64,000 bases of DNA from assembly GCF_027625935.1 (NCBI RefSeq), contig NZ_CP115300.1:2914001-2978000 (forward strand). Reading direction: 5' to 3'. Shown here one piece after another: positions 20,477 through 28,271 of the stretch. A program made the position numbers and the translations under genes. The notes beneath the pieces are model-generated. The model did no database searches and had not been told where the DNA came from. It saw only the letters and a list, made by a program, of their open reading frames with translations. Position 1 is the first letter of the stretch; every line of letters starts with the position of its first letter. The DNA comes from Streptomyces camelliae. GTDB lineage: Bacteria > Actinomycetota > Actinomycetes > Streptomycetales > Streptomycetaceae.

Positions 20477-21259
20477 ATGGACAAGAAGACGACTTCCCGC
20501 GACGGCACCGCCCTCGCGTACGAAGTGACCGGCCAGGGGCCCGCGGTGATCCTGGTGTGCGGCGCGATGTCCACCGGCGGCACCGTGGCACCCCTGGCCG
20601 CCCGGCTCGCGGACCGCTGCACGGCCGTCGTGTACGACCGCCGGGGCCGCGGCGCGAGCGGGGACACGGCGCCGTACGAGGTCGCGCGTGAGGTGGAGGA
20701 CCTGGCCGCGCTGCTCGACGCGGTCGGCGGGGACGCCTCGCTGTTCGGGGTCTCCTCGGGCGGTGCGCTGGTGCTCCGCGCGGCGGCGAGCGGGCTGCCG
20801 CTGCGCCGGGCGGCGGTGTACGAGGTGCCGTACGCCGACTTCCTCCAGGGCGGCGCCGAGCGCGAGGCCGTGTACAAGGAGCAGCTGAGCAAGGCACTGT
20901 CCGACGGCCGGCGCGGGGACGCGGTGGAGCTGTTCCTGCGGCTGACCGGGCTCGGCGAGGAGATGATCCAGGGAGCCCGGCAGTCGCCGATGTGGGCCGG
21001 CATGGAGGCCGTGGCACCGAGTCTCGCGTACGACGACGCCGTCATGGGCGACGGACTGCTCCCGCGCGAGCGGCTCGCGGCGGTCTCCGTGCCGGTGCTG
21101 TCCGTCGTGGGCGGGGCGAGCCCGGAGTGGATGCACCGGTCGGCCCAGGCCGTCGCGGAGGCGGTGCCCCAGGGCACCTACCGGGTGCTTCCGGGGCAGA
21201 CCCACATGGTGGAGCCGGCGGTGCTGGGGCCGGTGCTGGCCGACTTCTTCACCGGCTGA
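20477..21259 (+). CDS. Alpha/beta hydrolase
   Basis: 260 residues. It opens with TSRDGTALAYEVTGQGPAVI, has an oxyanion region CGAMSTGG, the nucleophile elbow LFGVSSGGALVL (catalytic Ser) and a late His in LPGQTHMVEPAVLG. The acid is probably the Asp/Glu near SVVGGASPEW. It lies 37 bases after the DUF427 gene on the same strand. Short direct repeats of GGATTCACCGGCTG follow the stop codon around 21247-21290. Substrate unknown. Confidence 0.85.
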   Translation: MDKKTTSRDGTALAYEVTGQGPAVILVCGAMSTGGTVAPLAARLADRCTAVVYDRRGRGASGDTAPYEVAREVEDLAALLDAVGGDASLFGVSSGGALVLRAAASGLPLRRAAVYEVPYADFLQGGAEREAVYKEQLSKALSDGRRGDAVELFLRLTGLGEEMIQGARQSPMWAGMEAVAPSLAYDDAVMGDGLLPRERLAAVSVPVLSVVGGASPEWMHRSAQAVAEAVPQGTYRVLPGQTHMVEPAVLGPVLADFFTG

Positions 21260-21298
21260 GGATTCACCGGCTGCTGAGGATTCACCGGCTGAGGATCC

Positions 21299-21328
21299 GG
21301 CGGCGTACCCCCGGAGAGCCACGCCGCC
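21299..21328. terminator. Bidirectional hairpin between the hydrolase gene and mnmA
   Basis: Perfect 8-bp stem GGCGGCGT/ACGCCGCC with a 14-base loop in the 86-base gap between the two convergent genes. Confidence 0.5.
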
Positions 21329-21345
21329 GACGTACCCCGTGAGAG

Positions 21346-22470
21346 CTACACCGCGGACGCTGTCGCGCGCGTGGTCGTCGCGATCGTCGCCGAGCCGACC
21401 ACGCGCGTGCCGTCGTACAGGACGATCGCCTGGCCGGGGGCGACACCCCGGACCGGCGCGGTGAAGGTGACGCGGAGTTCGCCGTCGACCGGCTCCGCGG
21501 TGACCTCGGTCTCGCCGCCGTGGGCGCGCAGCTGGGCGGTGTAGGTGCCGGGGCCGGTGGGGGCGGTGCCGCACCAGCGGGGCTTGATCGCGGTCAGGGC
21601 GGTGACGTCCAGGGCGGCCGCGGGGCCGACGGTGACCGTGTTGGTCACCGGGGAGATGTCGAGGACGTAGCGCGGCTTGCCGTCGGGGGCCGGGGTGCCG
21701 ATCCGCAGGCCCTTGCGCTGGCCGATGGTGAAGCCGTACGCCCCCTCGTGCGTGCCCAGCTTGGCGCCGGACTCGTCCACGATGTCGCCCTCGGCCCTGC
21801 CCAGGCGCTGGGCGAGGAAGCCCTGGGTGTCGCCGTCGGCGATGAAGCAGATGTCGTGCGAGTCGGGCTTCTTGGCGACCGCCAGCCCGCGCCGCTCGGC
21901 CTCCGCGCGGATCTCGTCCTTCGTCGTCACCGTGTCACCGAGCGGGAACATGGCGTGCGCGAGCTGCCGGTCGTCCAGCACACCGAGGACGTACGACTGG
22001 TCCTTGGCCATGTCGGACGCGCGGTGCAGCTCACGGGAGCCGTCCTCGCGCACGATCACCTTGGCGTAGTGGCCCGTGCACACCGCGTCGAAGCCCAGCG
22101 CGAGCGCCTTGTCGAGCAGCGCGGCGAACTTGATCTTCTCGTTGCAGCGCAGGCAGGGGTTGGGGGTGCGGCCGGCCTCGTACTCGGCGACGAAGTCCTC
22201 GACCACGTCCTCGCGGAAGCGGTCGGCGAGGTCCCAGACGTAGAACGGGATGCCGATGACGTCGGCCGCGCGGCGGGCGTCGCGCGAGTCCTCGATGGTG
22301 CAACAGCCCCGCGCGCCGGTGCGGAAGGACTGCGGGTTCGCGGAGAGCGCGAGGTGGACGCCGGTGACGTCGTGGCCGGCTTCCGCGGCGCGCGCGGCGG
22401 CTACGGCGGAGTCGACTCCGCCGGACATGGCGGCGAGGACGCGGAGGGGGCGCTGCGGGGTCTCAGTCAT
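21346..22470 (-). CDS. mnmA: tRNA 2-thiouridylase MnmA
   Basis: 374 residues. MnmA adds sulfur to U34 of Glu, Gln and Lys tRNAs, using persulfide supplied by a cysteine desulfurase. The PP-loop ATP site [13 protein letters not shown] is at the N-terminus. The two catalytic cysteines are in [12 protein letters not shown] and [12 protein letters not shown], and the QRKGLRIG and YVLDI segments of the C-domain follow. ATG 22470 has GGAGGGGCT directly upstream. nifS lies upstream on the same strand and probably supplies its sulfur, but the 343-base gap between them holds an RNA element on the other strand. Confidence 0.96.
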   Translation of the reverse strand: MTETPQRPLRVLAAMSGGVDSAVAAARAAEAGHDVTGVHLALSANPQSFRTGARGCCTIEDSRDARRAADVIGIPFYVWDLADRFREDVVEDFVAEYEAGRTPNPCLRCNEKIKFAALLDKALALGFDAVCTGHYAKVIVREDGSRELHRASDMAKDQSYVLGVLDDRQLAHAMFPLGDTVTTKDEIRAEAERRGLAVAKKPDSHDICFIADGDTQGFLAQRLGRAEGDIVDESGAKLGTHEGAYGFTIGQRKGLRIGTPAPDGKPRYVLDISPVTNTVTVGPAAALDVTALTAIKPRWCGTAPTGPGTYTAQLRAHGGETEVTAEPVDGELRVTFTAPVRGVAPGQAIVLYDGTRVVGSATIATTTRATASAV

Positions 22471-22546
22471 AGCCCCTCCAGGGTACGGGGCCCGGGAGGA
22501 GCCCCCGAAAAGTTTGAAGCGGCTGAAAAAATCAAGGCCAGACCCC

Positions 22547-22574
22547 TTGCGCACGATAGGTCCCGATTTATCCT
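22547..22574 (+). promoter_or_regulatory. Possible promoter for the TPP-riboswitch-like RNA
   Basis: TTGCGC (22547-22552), a 16-base spacer and TATCCT (22569-22574) resemble a housekeeping -35/-10 pair. Transcription would start near 22580, just before the base-paired 5' end of the RNA element. Found by eye only. Confidence 0.35.
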
Positions 22575-22582
22575 TGTATTAG

Positions 22583-22789
22583 ACCTACAAGACGAGTGAG
22601 GGAGTTCAAGCGGAGTAGCCGACTTCAGCGAGAGATACAGGATCTCCCTTCACCGAGAGGTACGAGTCTCCGCTGGTGCCGACGTCGACGCTCGGGCTGA
22701 GAGGCCGGAAGGTCGCAAGTACTGGACCGGAAGGCGACCCCTACTACCTGATCCGGACAATACCGGCGAAGGGAACCCGCCTTGTAGGT
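22583..22789 (+). ncRNA. TPP (thiamin pyrophosphate) riboswitch-like RNA, orphan
   Basis: All three conserved TPP-aptamer blocks occur in order on the + strand: GGTGCC (22675-22680), GGGCTGAGAG (22694-22703), and ACCTGATCCGGACAATACCG followed by GCGAAGGGA (22746-22774). The last block is nearly identical to known THI elements. An optional hairpin, GGTCGC/GCGACC, lies between blocks two and three, as in actinomycete examples. The ends pair: ACCTACAAG (22583-22591) with CTTGTAGGT (22781-22789), and TACGAG with CTTGTA nearer the core. P2 looks weak by eye, so the aptamer may be decayed. No thiamin gene follows; the next sequence is the antisense of nifS. Confidence 0.75.
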
Positions 22790-22813
22790 CGCTGTATGTC
22801 CCGGCCCGGATGC

Positions 22814-23983
22814 TCAGCTGAGGCCCGCCGCCCGCGCCCGTTCCACCGCCGGGCCGATCGCCTTCGCCACCGCCTCCACGTCCGCCTCGGTCGAGGTGTG
22901 GCCGAGGGAGAAGCGCAGGGTGCCGCGGGCCAGCTCCGGGTCGATACCGGTGGCCAGCAGCACATGGCTGGGCTGGGCGACGCCCGCGGTGCAGGCGGAG
23001 CCGGTGGAGCACTCGATGCCCTGGGCGTCCAGCAGGAGCAGCAGGGAGTCGCCCTCGCAGCCGGGGAAGGTGAAGTGGGCGTTGGCCGGAAGCCGCCCCT
23101 CGGGTGCCGGGTCGCCGCCGAGGATCGCGTCCGGTACGGCGTCACGCACGGCGTCGATCAACTGGTCGCGCAGCGCGCCGACCTCGCGGGTGAACTCCGC
23201 GCGCCGCTCGGCGGCGAGCCGGCCGGCGACGGCGAAGGACGCGATGGCGGGGACGTCGAGGGTGCCGGAGCGGACATGGCGCTCCTGGCCGCCGCCGTGC
23301 AGGACGGGGACGGGGGTGTGCTCACGGCCGAGCAGCAGCGCCCCGATGCCGTACGGGCCGCCGATCTTGTGGCCGGAAACAGTCATCGCAGCGAGGCCTG
23401 AGGCGGCGAAGTCGACCGGGACCTGGCCGAAGGCCTGGACCGCGTCGGCGTGCAGCGGGATGCCGAACTCGGCGGTGACGTCGGCGAGTTCGCGCACCGG
23501 CAGGATCGTGCCGATCTCGTTGTTGGCCCACATCACGGTGACCAGGGCGACGTCGCCGGGATTGCGGGCGATGGCGTCCCGCAGGGCCTCGGGGTGGACG
23601 CGGCCGTAGGAGTCGACGGGGAGGTACTCGACCGTCGCGCCCTCGTGTTCGCCGAGCCAGTGGACGGCGTCGAGGACGGCGTGGTGTTCGACGGGGCTGG
23701 CCAGCACCCGGGTGCGGGCCGGGTCGGCGGCGCGGCGGGACCAGTACAGGCCCTTGACGGCGAGGTTGTCGGCCTCGGTGCCGCCCGAGGCGAAGACGAC
23801 CTCGCTTGGGCGGGCGCCCAGCGCTTCCGCGAGGGTTTCGCGGGACTCCTCGACGGTGCGGCGGGCCCGGCGGCCGGCTGCGTGCAGGGAGGAGGCGTTG
23901 CCCGTGATGCTCAGCTGGGCGGTGAGTGCCTCTGCCGCCTCCGGGAGCATGGGGGTCGTCGCGGCGTGGTCGAGGTAAGCCAT
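22814..23983 (-). CDS. nifS: Cysteine desulfurase (NifS/IscS family)
   Basis: 389 residues. PLP-dependent enzyme that converts cysteine to alanine plus an enzyme persulfide used for Fe-S clusters and thiolated tRNA. The PLP lysine is in [12 protein letters not shown] (Lys206) and the sulfur-carrying cysteine in [15 protein letters not shown] (Cys331). The short active-site loop fits group I enzymes. ATG 23983 begins the standard [11 protein letters not shown]. mnmA lies downstream on the same strand, so a NifS-MnmA sulfur relay is likely. The orphan TPP-type RNA points toward its 3' end. Confidence 0.95.
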   Translation of the reverse strand: MAYLDHAATTPMLPEAAEALTAQLSITGNASSLHAAGRRARRTVEESRETLAEALGARPSEVVFASGGTEADNLAVKGLYWSRRAADPARTRVLASPVEHHAVLDAVHWLGEHEGATVEYLPVDSYGRVHPEALRDAIARNPGDVALVTVMWANNEIGTILPVRELADVTAEFGIPLHADAVQAFGQVPVDFAASGLAAMTVSGHKIGGPYGIGALLLGREHTPVPVLHGGGQERHVRSGTLDVPAIASFAVAGRLAAERRAEFTREVGALRDQLIDAVRDAVPDAILGGDPAPEGRLPANAHFTFPGCEGDSLLLLLDAQGIECSTGSACTAGVAQPSHVLLATGIDPELARGTLRFSLGHTSTEADVEAVAKAIGPAVERARAAGLS

Positions 23984-24062
23984 GGTGAGCCCGATTCTAC
24001 GGGTCCCGCACGGCTGGGCCCGGCCTCGGATGCGCCTTCTTGCGCGGGAGTCGGCCGGCCGG

Positions 24063-24341
24063 TCACAGACTCCAGGAAACCGTGTGGCTCAGCTGCATCG
24101 ACAGGACCAGGACCGCCAGGTCCGCGAGGCCCAGGGCGAGGCCCAGCACGGCGCGGCCGCGGCGGGTGGTGCCCCGCCAGAGGGAGACCGCGGCCAGGGC
24201 GATGGCGATCGGGCCGAGGAAGATGTTGAGGACGAGCAGGCCGAGCAGGCCGAGGATGAAGGACGCCACGGCCATGCCATCGGCGTCGCGTGCGCGCCTG
24301 CGGGTGTCGGTACCGCTCGTGACGGGTGCGGTGAGTTGCAT
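24063..24341 (-). CDS. DUF4190 domain membrane protein (92 aa)
   Basis: Small protein with a charged N-terminus ([12 protein letters not shown]) and two hydrophobic segments: [27 protein letters not shown], the DUF4190 hallmark, and [22 protein letters not shown] 24341 follows CTGGAG at 10 bases. It lies 32 bases downstream of another small membrane protein gene and is probably co-transcribed with it under the TetR regulator at 24675. No function is known for the family. Confidence 0.75.
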   Translation of the reverse strand: MQLTAPVTSGTDTRRRARDADGMAVASFILGLLGLLVLNIFLGPIAIALAAVSLWRGTTRRGRAVLGLALGLADLAVLVLSMQLSHTVSWSL

Positions 24342-24373
24342 GGTGGTCAGCTCCAGGAAGTCGTGGCGGACGG

Positions 24374-24541
24374 TCAGTTGACCGTCGTACGGCGCCGGCG
24401 GCCGAGGCGCTCGCGGATGGCGAACACGCCGAGCCAGACGGCGATGACGGCGGCGATGAGGCCGGTGACGGTGAGCGGCGCGTGGGCGACGGTGCCCAGT
24501 ACGACTCCGAAGAGCATGAGTGCGACGACGAGGAACAGCAC
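24374..24541 (-). CDS. Small membrane protein (55 aa)
   Basis: Begins VLFLVVALMLFGVVLGTVAH and continues with TVTGLIAAVIAVWLGVFAIRE, two transmembrane helices, then an Arg-rich tail (RLGRRRRTTVN). GTG 24541 has GGAGGGGGGATC upstream. The longer reading from 24610 runs through the operator palindrome and is unlikely. It is divergent from the TetR gene and shares its operator region. Confidence 0.6.
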   Translation of the reverse strand: MLFLVVALMLFGVVLGTVAHAPLTVTGLIAAVIAVWLGVFAIRERLGRRRRTTVN

Positions 24542-24582
24542 GGGATCGGATCCCCCCTCCGGGATGCCGTTGTGAAGTTTGG

Positions 24583-24667
24583 GTGAACAGTTGTAGTAAC
24601 AGTTGTTCACTGACTTCGAGTCTAGCGCCTTCCGCGGCTTTCCAATTCCGGAGAACAGTTGTTAACT
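24583..24667. promoter_or_regulatory. TetR operator cluster (three ACAGTTGT boxes)
   Basis: AACAGTTGT-type boxes occur at about 24586-24594, 24598-24606 and 24653-24662. The first two sit inside an outer inverted repeat, GTGAACA (24583-24589)/TGTTCAC (24604-24610). The third forms CAGTTGTTAACTG, a palindrome ending eight bases before the TetR start codon. The layout fits autoregulation plus control of the divergent membrane-protein genes. Confidence 0.6.
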
Positions 24668-24674
24668 GGATGAC

Positions 24675-25301
24675 ATGAGTCACACCCTCGGCATCCGGCA
24701 GGCGCAGAAGCAGAAGACCCGGCAGGCGTTCCTCGACGCCGCGCTCGCGCTGCTGGAGGAGCAGAGCCTGAGCAGCCTGGGTCTGCGTGAGGTCACCCGG
24801 GCGGTCGGCGTCGCCCCGACCGCCTTCTACCGGCACTTCCGCTCGACCGCCGACCTCGGGGTGGCGCTGGTCGACGAGGCGCTGGGCAGTCTGCACCCGA
24901 TGGTGCGCACGACGGTGTCGACGACGGGCGACAGCGAGGAACGCATCACGCGCGCCGTGCGGCTGATCGCCGATCACGTGGCCGCTCACCCGGCGCACGT
25001 GCGGTTCATCGCCCGGGAACGGCACGGCGGAGTGCAGCCCGTGCGGGAGGCGATACGGGACCAACTGGCCCGGTTCGCCGAGGAGGTGAAGACCGAGCTG
25101 GCCAAGGACCCCGAGGCCGAGGGCTGGAACGACGACGACCTGCTGATGCTCGCCCATCTCTACGTCGACCAGATGCTCATCACCGCCTCGCTGTTCCTGG
25201 AGGCGCAGGAGGCTCCGGCGGAGGAGCGGGAGCGGGTCACGCAGCGCGCCCTGCGGCAGTTGCGGCTCATCACGATCGGCCGCAGCCACTGGCTCGGCTG
25301 A
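24675..25301 (+). CDS. TetR family transcriptional regulator
   Basis: 208 residues. The N-terminal helix-turn-helix reads RQAFLDAALALLEEQSLSSL then VTRAVGVAPTAFYRHFRST. The C-terminal domain, with FIARERHGGVQPVREAIRDQ, resembles the FabR-like TetR branch that senses acyl groups in other bacteria; I give that only as a lead. Operators in front of the gene suggest autoregulation and control of the divergent small membrane proteins. ATG 24675 starts the conserved part; another ATG at 24670 is out of frame. Confidence 0.85.
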   Translation: MSHTLGIRQAQKQKTRQAFLDAALALLEEQSLSSLGLREVTRAVGVAPTAFYRHFRSTADLGVALVDEALGSLHPMVRTTVSTTGDSEERITRAVRLIADHVAAHPAHVRFIARERHGGVQPVREAIRDQLARFAEEVKTELAKDPEAEGWNDDDLLMLAHLYVDQMLITASLFLEAQEAPAEERERVTQRALRQLRLITIGRSHWLG

Positions 25302-25320
25302 ACGACCGTACGCATACGGT

Positions 25321-25351
25321 GGGGGCGGCACGTCCGGTGCGTGCCGCCCCC
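25321..25351. terminator. Bidirectional terminator after the TetR gene
   Basis: Perfect 12-bp stem GGGGGCGGCACG/CGTGCCGCCCCC with a 7-base loop, 20 bases after the TetR stop and 30 bases before the end of the convergent lipoprotein gene. Confidence 0.75.
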
Positions 25352-25380
25352 GCCGGCGTACGGCCGACGGTCCTTTTCGG

Positions 25381-25773
25381 TCAGCCCTGCTGAACCTGGC
25401 CGCCGTTCTGCCCACCGCCCTGGCCGCCGCAGCCGCCACCCTGACCGCCGCCGGCCGGACCGCCGCCGGAGCCGCCCCGGCCGCCGCCCGCCGGACCGCC
25501 GCTCGGCATGCCCGACGGCATCCCGCTGGGAGCGCCGGTCGGCTTGGCCGTGGACGCTCCCGAGGGCATGCCGGACGGTGCCCCGCTCGGCCGGCGTCGC
25601 TGCGCCCCGGCGCTGGGCATGCCCGACGGCGCCGAACAGGCCTGCTGCTGACCGGAGTTGCCGCCGCCGGAGGACCCGGAGGAGGACGACGAGTCACCGG
25701 AGCCGCAGGCGGCGAGGAGCAGCGGGGACAGGGCCAGCAGGGCGACGGCGGGGGCGAGACGGGCGCGCTTCAT
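25381..25773 (-). CDS. Secreted lipoprotein, Gly/Pro/Ser-rich low complexity (130 aa)
   Basis: A basic start (MKRARLAP), hydrophobic core and lipobox LLAAC give a clear lipoprotein signal; the Cys is followed by a Ser-rich linker. The rest consists of repeats of SGAPSGMPSG type and then Gly-rich [13 protein letters not shown] sequence, with little or no globular fold expected. It lies downstream of the WYL regulator on the same strand and ends at the shared terminator. Role unknown; a cell-surface spacer or binding polymer is possible. Confidence 0.65.
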   Translation of the reverse strand: MKRARLAPAVALLALSPLLLAACGSGDSSSSSGSSGGGNSGQQQACSAPSGMPSAGAQRRRPSGAPSGMPSGASTAKPTGAPSGMPSGMPSGGPAGGGRGGSGGGPAGGGQGGGCGGQGGGQNGGQVQQG

Positions 25774-25817
25774 GAGAATCAGCTCCGGTGCGGATGAGGA
25801 GGTCCTGAGAGCCGCAC

Positions 25818-26843
25818 TCAACCAACGCCGCCTTGGCGGTACTTGAGCCTCTCCTGTCCCCCGGCTGTCAATTCCGCTTCCCCGGGCTCCTGGTACAGAG
25901 CCGTGACGGAACGGGCACCCGCCAGCAGTTCCGCACGGGCCTCGGGCGGGTCCAGGAGCTCCACCCGGTCGGAGAAGGCCAGGAGTTGGCGCACCGCGCG
26001 CAGCACCGGGTACGTCAGCCGGGCGGTGACCCACTCGCCGGTGCCGTCGTCGTCGGGCAGGGCGGTCAGCTCGGCGGCCGCCATCCGCCGGAAGACGTCC
26101 AGGAAGGTGCGCCGGAGCCGGACGGTGACCTCGATCCCGCCGTCCCGCTCCTCCACCTGGCGGCGCAACACCTCCCAGGCGTCGGCGAGTTCGACCCCGT
26201 CCCTGCGCCGTACGGGGTCGTCGAGGAGCCTGGCCGAGTGCACCCGGTCGGCCCGGAACAGCTGCGGACGGCCGCGCCGGTCGGCGACCAGATACCAGAC
26301 GCCCGCCTTGGCGACGAGGCCGTACGGGTCCACGGTGTACGTCCGCGGCTCCTGTTCCCCGCTGTGCCGGTAGCGCAGCCGCAGACGCCGGTCGGAGAAG
26401 ACGGCGTCCTGGAGCGCGGCCAGGTCGGCGCTCTGCCGGGGTCCGACGCGCCAGCGGGTGGCGTCGACCAGGATGCGGCGGCTGGTGAGGTCGGCGGCGG
26501 GCCGGTACGGGGCCGGGAGCGCGGCCATGACCTTGCGCAGGGCCGAGCCGAGCGCCGCGTCGAGACCGAGCTCGGCGTGGGCGCCCTGCGCGGCCAGGAC
26601 GAACAGGGCCCGGGACTCGTCGGCGGTCAGGCCGGTGACGTCGGTGCGGAATCCGGCGAGGAGTTCGATGCCGCCGTGCCGGCCGCGCTCGGCGTACACC
26701 GGGACACCGGAGGCAGACAGCGCCTCGATGTCCCGGTAGATGGTGCGGACCGACACCTCCAGCCGGTCGGCGAGTTCATGGGCGGGGACCCGGCCCCGGG
26801 TCTGCAGGAGCAGCAGGATCGACAGCAGCCGGTCGGACTTCAC
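25818..26843 (-). CDS. WYL-domain transcriptional regulator (YafY type)
   Basis: 341 residues. The N-terminal DeoR-like winged helix reads RLLSILLLLQTRGRVPAHEL then RTIYRDIEALSASGVPVYAE. A WYL domain follows (PYGLVAKAGVWYLVADRRG, with the W-Y-L triad), then a WCX C-terminal extension. GTG 26843 gives the usual start for this family. It is divergent from the DinB-like gene at 26947 and may regulate it. WYL domains bind nucleic acid or other ligands in characterised members; the effector here is unknown. Confidence 0.85.
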   Translation of the reverse strand: MKSDRLLSILLLLQTRGRVPAHELADRLEVSVRTIYRDIEALSASGVPVYAERGRHGGIELLAGFRTDVTGLTADESRALFVLAAQGAHAELGLDAALGSALRKVMAALPAPYRPAADLTSRRILVDATRWRVGPRQSADLAALQDAVFSDRRLRLRYRHSGEQEPRTYTVDPYGLVAKAGVWYLVADRRGRPQLFRADRVHSARLLDDPVRRRDGVELADAWEVLRRQVEERDGGIEVTVRLRRTFLDVFRRMAAAELTALPDDDGTGEWVTARLTYPVLRAVRQLLAFSDRVELLDPPEARAELLAGARSVTALYQEPGEAELTAGGQERLKYRQGGVG

Positions 26844-26946
26844 ACGGTGAGCATCGCGCCCCGCGCGGGCCGGGCGCAAATGTTGACGGAGTCTGTCAGG
26901 TTATCCGGGGATGCTCGGCGCACCAGCCCAGCGAGAGAGGCAGCTC

Positions 26947-27546
26947 ATGACCACCGACGGTTTCACCGACCCGCGCCCCGTCTACACCCGCGCCACCGCA
27001 CAGGCGTCCGCGCTGATCAGCGCCGTACGCCCCGAGGACCTGACCCGCCCCACCCCCTGTACCGAGTTCGACGTACGCGGTCTGCTGAGCCACATCGTCG
27101 GCGGCTCCGGGCGGATCGCGGTGGTCGGCGAGGGCGGCGACGGGATGGCCGTCGAGCCGATCGCCGGGGACGTCGAGGACGACGGCTGGGCCGCGGCCTA
27201 CGACGAGATCAGGAACCGGGTGCTCAAGGCCTGGGAGAGCGACGAGCGGATGACGAGCACGGTGCGCGTCCCCTGGGGAGAGGTCCCGGGCCACGCGGCG
27301 CTGTCCGGCTACGTGATGGAGATCGTGACGCACACCTGGGACCTCGCCGAGGCCCTCGGCCACCCCCACGAACTCGACCCGGAACTGGCCGAGTTCGCCC
27401 TCACCACCGCCCGCACCGTCCTGCCCGACTCCCGCCCCCGCGACACCGCCACCCCCTTCGCCCCCCGCACCCAGGCCCCCGAGAACGCCGACCCCTACCA
27501 GCAACTGGCCGCCTGGCTCGGCCGCACCCCCCTCGACCACGCCTGA
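26947..27546 (+). CDS. TIGR03086 family (DinB/MDMPI-like) metal-binding protein
   Basis: 199 residues of the DinB_2/mycothiol-dependent maleylpyruvate isomerase-like fold. The first helix bundle has RPTPCTEFDVRGLLSHIVGG, with His as a probable metal ligand, and the second has VMEIVTHTWDLAEALG, the family's HxWD ligand motif. Related enzymes use mycothiol as thiol cofactor in actinomycetes. ATG 26947 follows GAGAGAGG. It is divergent from the WYL regulator. Its last 77 codons are repeated twice more downstream at essentially full nucleotide identity. Confidence 0.8.
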   Translation: MTTDGFTDPRPVYTRATAQASALISAVRPEDLTRPTPCTEFDVRGLLSHIVGGSGRIAVVGEGGDGMAVEPIAGDVEDDGWAAAYDEIRNRVLKAWESDERMTSTVRVPWGEVPGHAALSGYVMEIVTHTWDLAEALGHPHELDPELAEFALTTARTVLPDSRPRDTATPFAPRTQAPENADPYQQLAAWLGRTPLDHA

Positions 27547-27643
27547 CAGGGGGCCGGCACGGCGCTCACCCGCGCCACGAAGCGAGGTCCCGGGCCACGC
27601 GGCGCTGTCCGCCACGCGGCGGCAGCCGCATATCGGATGCAGC

Positions 27644-27877
27644 GTGATGGAGATCGTGACGCACACCTGGGACCTCGCCGAGGCCCTCGGCCACCCCCAC
27701 GAACTCGACCCGGAACTGGCCGAGTTCGCCCTCACCACCGCCCGCACCGTCCTGCCCGACTCCCGCCCCCGCGACACCGCCACCCCCTTCGCCCCCCGCA
27801 CCCAGGCCCCCGAGAACGCCGACCCCTACCAGCAACTGGCCGCCTGGCTCGGCCGCACCCCCCTCGACCACGCCTGA
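27644..27877 (+). pseudogene. Second partial copy of the DinB-like gene (C-terminal 77 codons)
   Basis: Encodes VMEIVTHTWDLAEALG through GRTPLDHA and stop, the same as the intact gene's C-terminus, but lacks the first two thirds. GTG 27644 or ATG 27647 could start it; no convincing ribosome binding site is seen, so I treat it as a non-functional fragment. Confidence 0.7.
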
Positions 27878-27974
27878 CAGGGGGCCGGCACGGCGCTCAC
27901 CCGCGCCACGAAGCGAGGTCCCGGGCCACGCGGCGCTGTCCGCCACGCGGCGGCAGCCGCATATCGGATGCAGC

Positions 27975-28208
27975 GTGATGGAGATCGTGACGCACACCTG
28001 GGACCTCGCCGAGGCCCTCGGCCACCCCCACGAACTCGACCCGGAACTGGCCGAGTTCGCCCTCACCACCGCCCGCACCGTCCTGCCCGACTCCCGCCCC
28101 CGCGACACCGCCACCCCCTTCGCCCCCCGCACCCAGGCCCCCGAGAACGCCGACCCCTACCAGCAACTGGCCGCCTGGCTCGGCCGCACCCCCCTCGACC
28201 ACGCCTGA
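27975..28208 (+). pseudogene. Third partial copy of the DinB-like gene (C-terminal 77 codons)
   Basis: Identical to the copy 331 bases upstream. The downstream flank diverges after 28218 and runs into the end of the thioesterase gene. Confidence 0.7.
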
Positions 28209-28271
28209 CAGGGGGCCGGACGGAGCCGCGGCACACACCCGTGCCACGCCTGACGGGGACCGGTACGGCGC

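Larger units (their letters stand above)
27280..28218 (+). repeat. Tandem array: three copies of the 3' end of the DinB-like gene
   Basis: Copy 1 (27280-27583) is the intact gene's own 3' end plus flank. Copies 2 (27584-27914) and 3 (27915-28218) follow directly with a 331-base period and look identical to each other. From GTGATGGAGATC to the stop codon all three agree. Copies 2 and 3 carry a 32-base segment (CCACGCGGCGGCAGCCGC onward) in place of five bases; it resembles the type B REP-like element. The 725 bases after 27546 hold nothing but this array. Confidence 0.9.

Noticed and set aside
22676..23401. + strand open frame starting inside the TPP-like RNA and running antisense to nifS
   Set aside because: No ribosome binding site and a composition typical of antisense frames. 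It would be the only gene downstream of the riboswitch, but I see no family resemblance.
24374..24610. Longer reading of the small membrane protein beginning MNNCYYNCSPK
   Set aside because: Its first codons are the TetR operator palindrome itself; a GTG start with a strong ribosome binding site lies downstream.
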